From contig NZ_FOQY01000004.1 of the NCBI RefSeq assembly GCF_900113865.1, forward strand, positions 353,501 to 417,500: DNA of 64,000 nucleotides, written 5' to 3'. Under the pieces are notes generated by a model. It made no database searches. It was given only the letters and a program-made list of their open reading frames with translations, and was not told the origin of the DNA. Of this stretch, positions 60,381 to 64,000 are shown in pieces; position 1 is the first letter of the stretch, and each line of letters opens with the position of its first letter. The stretch comes from Streptosporangium canum (GTDB lineage: Bacteria; Actinomycetota; Actinomycetes; Streptosporangiales; Streptosporangiaceae). The translations under genes and the position numbers were made by a program.

Positions 60381-60968
60381 GTGCCGAAGCAGGTGGACCA
60401 CGCGGCGCGGCGGGCGGAGATCGCCCATGCCGCTCTCAGGCTGTGCGCTCAGGACGGCCTGGCCGGTGTGAGCATCGGGCGGGTCGCACAGGAGGCCGGC
60501 GTCTCCAAAGGGCTCGTGCAGCACTATTTCGCGGCGAAGGCCGACCTGCTGCGCGCGAGCGCACACCTGCTCAGGCAGGAGATCGAGCGCCATGTTCGCG
60601 CGGCGCTGCGGGACGCCGACAGCCCGGCCGACACGCTGCGGTGCACGCTGCTCGCCATCGTCGAGCTAGGCGCGCGCGCTCCCGTGCTCCTGCTCGCCGG
60701 ACACGCGTTTCTGGCCAGGACCGTCGCCGACCCTGATGTACGCGGGCTGTACCGTGCAGGCGGCGACGCGGTCCATCGCGAGATCGCCGCGCTCGTGGCC
60801 GCCACCGCTTCGGAACCCGGCGTCGATGCCGGTGCCGAGGCCCACGTGCTTCTCGGGCTCGCGCGCGGCCTGGCCGATGGCGTGCTGGTCGGGGAACTGG
60901 GCGTCGCGGAGGCGGCCGCGGTCCTCGACCACCAGCTCGGCCGGATCAGCTTGCGGACGGACGTGTGA
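60381..60968 (+). CDS. TetR-family regulator divergent from alpha/beta hydrolase
   Basis: 195 residues from GTG 60381, set by GGGGAGG. Helix-turn-helix at about 10-48: EIAHAALRLCAQDGLAGVSIGRVAQEAGVSKGLVQHYF. The C-terminal domain is the BetI-like TetR type. It most likely binds the two palindromes just upstream and controls both itself and the hydrolase. Confidence 0.92.
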   Translation: MPKQVDHAARRAEIAHAALRLCAQDGLAGVSIGRVAQEAGVSKGLVQHYFAAKADLLRASAHLLRQEIERHVRAALRDADSPADTLRCTLLAIVELGARAPVLLLAGHAFLARTVADPDVRGLYRAGGDAVHREIAALVAATASEPGVDAGAEAHVLLGLARGLADGVLVGELGVAEAAAVLDHQLGRISLRTDV

Positions 60969-61007
60969 CGGGAAGGCGGGTTCCCGAAACACGTCGCCGG
61001 CGAGAGG

Positions 61008-61025
61008 CGGTAACCGCGGTTACCG
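61008..61025. repeat. Perfect 18-base palindrome between convergent tetR genes
   Basis: CGGTAACCGCGGTTACCG, without a loop. It lies 40 bases after one tetR stop and 180 bases from the stop of the convergent one. It may be an operator or a terminator arm; the remaining 60969-61207 holds nothing else I can support. Confidence 0.7.
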
Positions 61026-61207
61026 ACGGACGTGTGGCGGGTGTGCCCGCAGGGGGTGGGTGAACGCTTTTCCTCGCGGCTGGTTCATGCGTTCGCGGCG
61101 CTTGCCCGGTGCGTTTCGTGATCTACCGCCGCCCGGCCGGGACGGGAGCCGGGTGAGGACACCATGCCGGCACAGGGCATGAGGGGCGGACCCTCAGCGG
61201 TGCCCCG

Positions 61208-61819
61208 CTACCTGGGCACGGTGGTGGTGCCGCCGGCCGTCTCGGCGATGAGGGCGGCGGCGCAGCCGGTGACGAGGTCCTCGGCGTACGCGGGGATCGG
61301 CTCACCGGACCGGTGGTGGCGGCGGACGGTGGCGTACGGAAGGTCCACCGTGGCCAGGAGGAGCCGTTCCACGTCGTGCGGCTCGTCTCTTCCCAGGCGC
61401 CCGGCCAGGCCGCGCAGGGCGCTCGTGACCCGGCCGTTGCCCTGCTCCAGCCGTTCGCGTGCCTCGGCCGGCCAGTTGGCCCCGTCGAAGTCGGCGGGGC
61501 CGTACAGCAGGATCTGCGTCTCGTCCGGGTGGGCGCGGCTCCAGGTGACGACGTGGCGGGCCGCGTCCTGGACCGCCCGCGCCGGCGGATCGGCGTTCAG
61601 GGCCGCGAGGAAGCCCTCCTGGAACCGTTCGGCGGTGCGCAGCCACAGCGCGGCGAGCATGGCGGAACGGCCGGGGAACCGGTGGTAGATCGAACCGCTC
61701 GGGGCGCGGGCCGCGCGGGCGACCGCCGACACGGTGACGGCGCTCGGACCGCCCGCGGCCACCAGCTCGGCGGCGACGTCGAGCAGCCGGTCGATGTCGT
61801 GCCGAGACGGTCTTCCCAT
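61208..61819 (-). CDS. TetR-family regulator
   Basis: 203 residues from ATG 61819. Helix-turn-helix at about 8-46: DRLLDVAAELVAAGGPSAVTVSAVARAARAPSGSIYHRF, followed by a helical effector domain with a conserved ETQILLYGPADFDG segment. No obvious target gene lies next to it; the region 61820-61999 upstream holds no gene. Confidence 0.92.
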   Translation of the reverse strand: MGRPSRHDIDRLLDVAAELVAAGGPSAVTVSAVARAARAPSGSIYHRFPGRSAMLAALWLRTAERFQEGFLAALNADPPARAVQDAARHVVTWSRAHPDETQILLYGPADFDGANWPAEARERLEQGNGRVTSALRGLAGRLGRDEPHDVERLLLATVDLPYATVRRHHRSGEPIPAYAEDLVTGCAAALIAETAGGTTTVPR

Positions 61820-61999
61820 GTGGCCGAGGGTATCGGTTCCGGCACATATCGGAGAGAGGTCTCCGGGAGCACGCCGGGCCCGGTCCCGTGGGCCGGCAGC
61901 CCCTGATGAGAGCGCTGAAGAGCCTCCGGAAGGGGACTCCCGGTCGCGCCGGAACCGCCGGGCATCCCCCTCTTGACCCGGGCCGGCGGGCTCATTCCG

Positions 62000-62545
62000 T
62001 CATTCCTGGACGAGCTCCTCGACCTGCACGGCCACCCCGCTCTTGAGTGTCACCTTGGCGTAGGGGACGCCGCTCTTCTTGAGTGCCTTCTCCAGCTGGG
62101 CCGCGGTGCACTTGTGCGGGACCGCGCCCGTGTCGCAGATCGCTCCCCGCAGGTCGAGCACCACCGCTTCCGGGCTGAGCATGACCGGCTGGGCGTCGCC
62201 CGCGTCGAGCTGCACGGTGATCCAGCCAGGCCGCGTCGGGCTCGCGCTGAGCGCGCCGATCAGGTGCATGGCGGGCCCCGTGTCCCCGGCTCCGTCGCCC
62301 GGTGCCTCCGCCGTGGGCTCCGCGGAGGCGGCCGGGGCCGTGGGGGCGGCCTCGGGACCGGGCGAGGACGCCGAGGCGGCCGGGGCCGTGGGCTCCGCGG
62401 GGGCGGTCTCGGAAGCGGCCGCGGACGCGGACGTGGTCGGAGCAGCGGGGGGAGCGGACGGGTCGCCCTCTCCTGAACAGGCGGTGAGTCCGGCGGCGAA
62501 AGCAGCTACCAGGAGGACGCGCGTTATCTTCAACGATCTGCTCAT
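62000..62545 (-). CDS. Lipoprotein with Ala/Pro/Ser-rich linker
   Basis: 181 residues from ATG 62545. The signal peptide ends in lipobox GLTAC, anchoring Cys near residue 22. A low-complexity Ala/Pro/Ser/Glu linker spans about 28-95. The folded C-terminal domain (about 96-181) has two Cys (AICDTGAVPHKC) that could form a disulfide and ends VAVQVEELVQE. Function unknown; it looks like a small exported domain presented on a stalk. Confidence 0.8.
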   Translation of the reverse strand: MSRSLKITRVLLVAAFAAGLTACSGEGDPSAPPAAPTTSASAAASETAPAEPTAPAASASSPGPEAAPTAPAASAEPTAEAPGDGAGDTGPAMHLIGALSASPTRPGWITVQLDAGDAQPVMLSPEAVVLDLRGAICDTGAVPHKCTAAQLEKALKKSGVPYAKVTLKSGVAVQVEELVQE

Positions 62546-62719
62546 AAGGCGCAACCATCCCATGAGGCTTGGCGTGGGTGGTATTCGGAGAGATGGCCGC
62601 CCGGTCCGCCGGAGAAGTGCCCCGGCGCCACGCGGGCCGCGCACCCTGGTCCGAGGTAGGGGCCGCCCCACCCCGGACCGGGGTGCGGACGGGCGTGATC
62701 CGGCCCGGTGCGCGGTGAA

Positions 62720-62775
62720 GACTCGGTGTCACCGTCCGCCACCACCTGACTCGGTGTCACCGTCCGCCACCACCT
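62720..62775. repeat. Perfect tandem duplication of 28 bases
   Basis: The 28-base unit beginning GACTCGGTGTCACCGTCC is repeated exactly, 62720-62747 and 62748-62775, ending 12 bases before the start codon of the membrane protein gene. Each copy contains the palindrome GGTGTCACC. Perfect identity points to very recent slippage or selection as a double site. Confidence 0.9.
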
Positions 62776-62787
62776 GAGGGATCCGCC

Positions 62788-63282
62788 ATGTCGACGCAGC
62801 ACGCCCCACAGTCCGCGATCCGCCCGTCAACCGTTCCCGCGACCGTCAGGACCGCGTCGGCACTCTGGTTCACCGCCGTGGGCGCCGGCGCCTTCGAGGC
62901 CGCCCTGGCCGTCACCGGCGTGCTGGCCGACGGATCTGCCTCCTTCACCGACCTCGTCCCGGGCCTGGGTTTCCGGCTGGCGGTCTTCGCCGCGGCGATC
63001 TTCATGGCCGTGCGCCTGCGGCAGGGCCGTCCCTGGTCGCGCATCGCTCTCGCCCTGACCCTCGGTGTCTTCGGCACCGTCTCGCTGGTGATCGAACCGG
63101 TCCGGTGGCTCCTTGAGGGGCATTCGATCGGCCAAGCCGTCGCGGACGCCGACACGATGGCGTTCGTGTTCGCCGGGAGCCGGATCGTGCATCTCGTGGC
63201 TGTCCTGTCGGCCATGGCGATGATGTTCAGCCCGGAGGCGAACGCCTATTTCCGCGGCGCGTCCCGCTCGCCACGCGGCTGA
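62788..63282 (+). CDS. Small integral membrane protein of unknown function
   Basis: 164 residues with four hydrophobic segments (about 25-47, 60-78, 84-105, 130-152), and polar, Arg-containing loops between them. No catalytic motif or signal peptide. GAGGGAT lies just upstream of the ATG. The family is not recognised; it resembles many four-helix actinomycete proteins of unknown role. Confidence 0.8.
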   Translation: MSTQHAPQSAIRPSTVPATVRTASALWFTAVGAGAFEAALAVTGVLADGSASFTDLVPGLGFRLAVFAAAIFMAVRLRQGRPWSRIALALTLGVFGTVSLVIEPVRWLLEGHSIGQAVADADTMAFVFAGSRIVHLVAVLSAMAMMFSPEANAYFRGASRSPRG

Positions 63283-63388
63283 CCCGGGACATGGAGGACG
63301 CGCGCGTGCTACTGGTGCGGAAGGCTGAGCCATGGCGGTCTGCCCGGAGGACTTGCCATGGAAAAGAAAGATCGTCATATTCGGGCGG

Positions 63389-64000
63389 GTGGAATCGGAC
63401 AAGACACCTTCTGAAGCCAGGGTGCGCGGATTCCGGGCCGCTGCCCGGCGCGTTGTGCTCGCGGCTGTCGTCACTGTCACCGCCATGACGTCGACTGGAG
63501 CGGCCGACGCCGCGATCGGGGACCCCGGCCGCGTGCTTGCCCAGGCGTCTCCGCCGGACGCACCCTGGGCCGGTGGGCAGAAGCTGTCCCCGCCACCGGA
63601 CGGGCCCTGGCCGCAGGGAGCGGATTTCACCCTCTTCCTGTGTCGGTCTGATGACTCTTTCGACAACTGTCGCGAGCGGGCGATCACAGCGGAGCAGCGG
63701 CGCGCGCTCCAGGCGAGACTGGAGGCGATGCCGCAGGTGGCGGAGGCGAGGTTCGAGACCCGCGCGCAGGCATGGGCGATTTTCAAGGAGGACATCGCCG
63801 ACGACGAGACACTGCTCTCGGTGTTGGGGCCCGGTGACATGCCGGAGTCGTTCAAAGGCACGCTCCATCGGCGAGCCGACATCGCGCCCTTCCGAACCGC
63901 GATGAAGAAGATCCCGGGCGTCTCCAATGTCTACGTCTTGGGCGGTCGTTTCTGGAAGGGCAAGGCGGACATCAGGGTCACGTTGTGCGGAAAACAGAAA
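63389..64000 (+). CDS. Exported FtsX extracellular-domain-like protein (cut by window end)
   Basis: 204 codons open to the window end. GTG 63389 is followed by a basic N-terminus and a hydrophobic signal (VVLAAVVTVTAMTSTG). After a Pro-rich linker, the region from about 85 on (FTLFLCRSDDSFDNCRERAI, VAEARFETRAQAWAIFKED, DMPESFKG, IPGVSNVYVLGG) matches the extracellular domain of the division protein FtsX, including its two Cys. In FtsX this domain contacts peptidoglycan hydrolases. Here it stands alone at the N-terminus, without FtsX transmembrane helices in the visible part. The start is uncertain: TTG 63353 is in frame, and a separate ATG at 63358 opens only 18 codons. Confidence 0.75.
   Translation, partial: MESDKTPSEARVRGFRAAARRVVLAAVVTVTAMTSTGAADAAIGDPGRVLAQASPPDAPWAGGQKLSPPPDGPWPQGADFTLFLCRSDDSFDNCRERAITAEQRRALQARLEAMPQVAEARFETRAQAWAIFKEDIADDETLLSVLGPGDMPESFKGTLHRRADIAPFRTAMKKIPGVSNVYVLGGRFWKGKADIRVTLCGKQK

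Noticed and set aside
61008-61025. Plasmid or phage attachment site
   Set aside because: A lone perfect palindrome without integrase, tRNA or a second copy is not enough.

Overview
The window is very GC-rich, with strong third-codon G/C bias, many GTG/TTG starts and GTGA/ATGA stop-start overlaps. Its content (starch-degrading GH13 enzymes with a MalEFG importer, NRPS operons, a ydaO-type riboswitch ahead of a CHAP-domain protein, many TetR/LacI/MarR regulators) points to a filamentous actinomycete. A Streptosporangiaceae-like genus is my inference. I found no rRNA, tRNA, CRISPR array, insertion sequence or prophage.

Layout. (1) 1-1849: the 5' end of a LacI-type repressor and a divergent MalK-type sugar-ABC ATPase. 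(2) 1899-15766, minus strand: an NRPS operon, read right to left as a decayed acyl-AMP ligase/condensation gene, C-A-PCP (glycine-like code), C-A-PCP-TE-MFS (aspartate-like code), a possible GT-A glycosyltransferase and a PCP-C protein; a separate ACT-domain gene follows. (3) 15915-21807, minus strand: malE-malF-malG-alpha-glucosidase-lacI. (4) 22177-32008, plus strand: three secreted GH13 enzymes (a 1941-residue amylase/pullulanase, a CBM20 alpha-amylase and a third amylase), divergent from malE across a region holding two similar operator-like 20-mers. The secreted enzymes would cut starch and pullulan, MalEFG with an ATPase (perhaps the one at 563) would import maltodextrins, and the intracellular glucosidase would finish the job. 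(5) 32230-42481, plus strand: a second NRPS operon, A-PCP-C-A-PCP, a 23-codon ORF joined by ATGA overlaps at both ends, then a second C-A-PCP-TE-MFS protein.

(6) 42489-46447: a glycolipid-binding-like protein, a decayed GH2 gene, two alpha/beta hydrolases and a CsbD-like stress protein. (7) 46598-53430: a nonulosonic (sialic) acid glycan locus with a NeuA-phosphatase-NeuB fusion, a GT2, a polysialyltransferase-like protein and two further glycosyltransferase-like genes on the opposite strand. (8) 53528-64000: ordinary accessory genes: SDR/TetR, riboswitch/CHAP, MarR with paired SMR efflux genes, a truncated deaminase, a UbiE-like methyltransferase, a LuxR scrap, an alpha/beta hydrolase with divergent TetR, another TetR, a lipoprotein, a membrane protein and an FtsX-ectodomain-like protein cut by the window end.

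The most unusual items are the two giant proteins that join an NRPS module, a thioesterase whose nucleophile serine is replaced by cysteine, and a full MFS exporter. They sit on either side of a starch-utilisation locus. The window also holds an unusual number of genes with clean internal deletions or truncations, which may be real decay or an assembly artefact.
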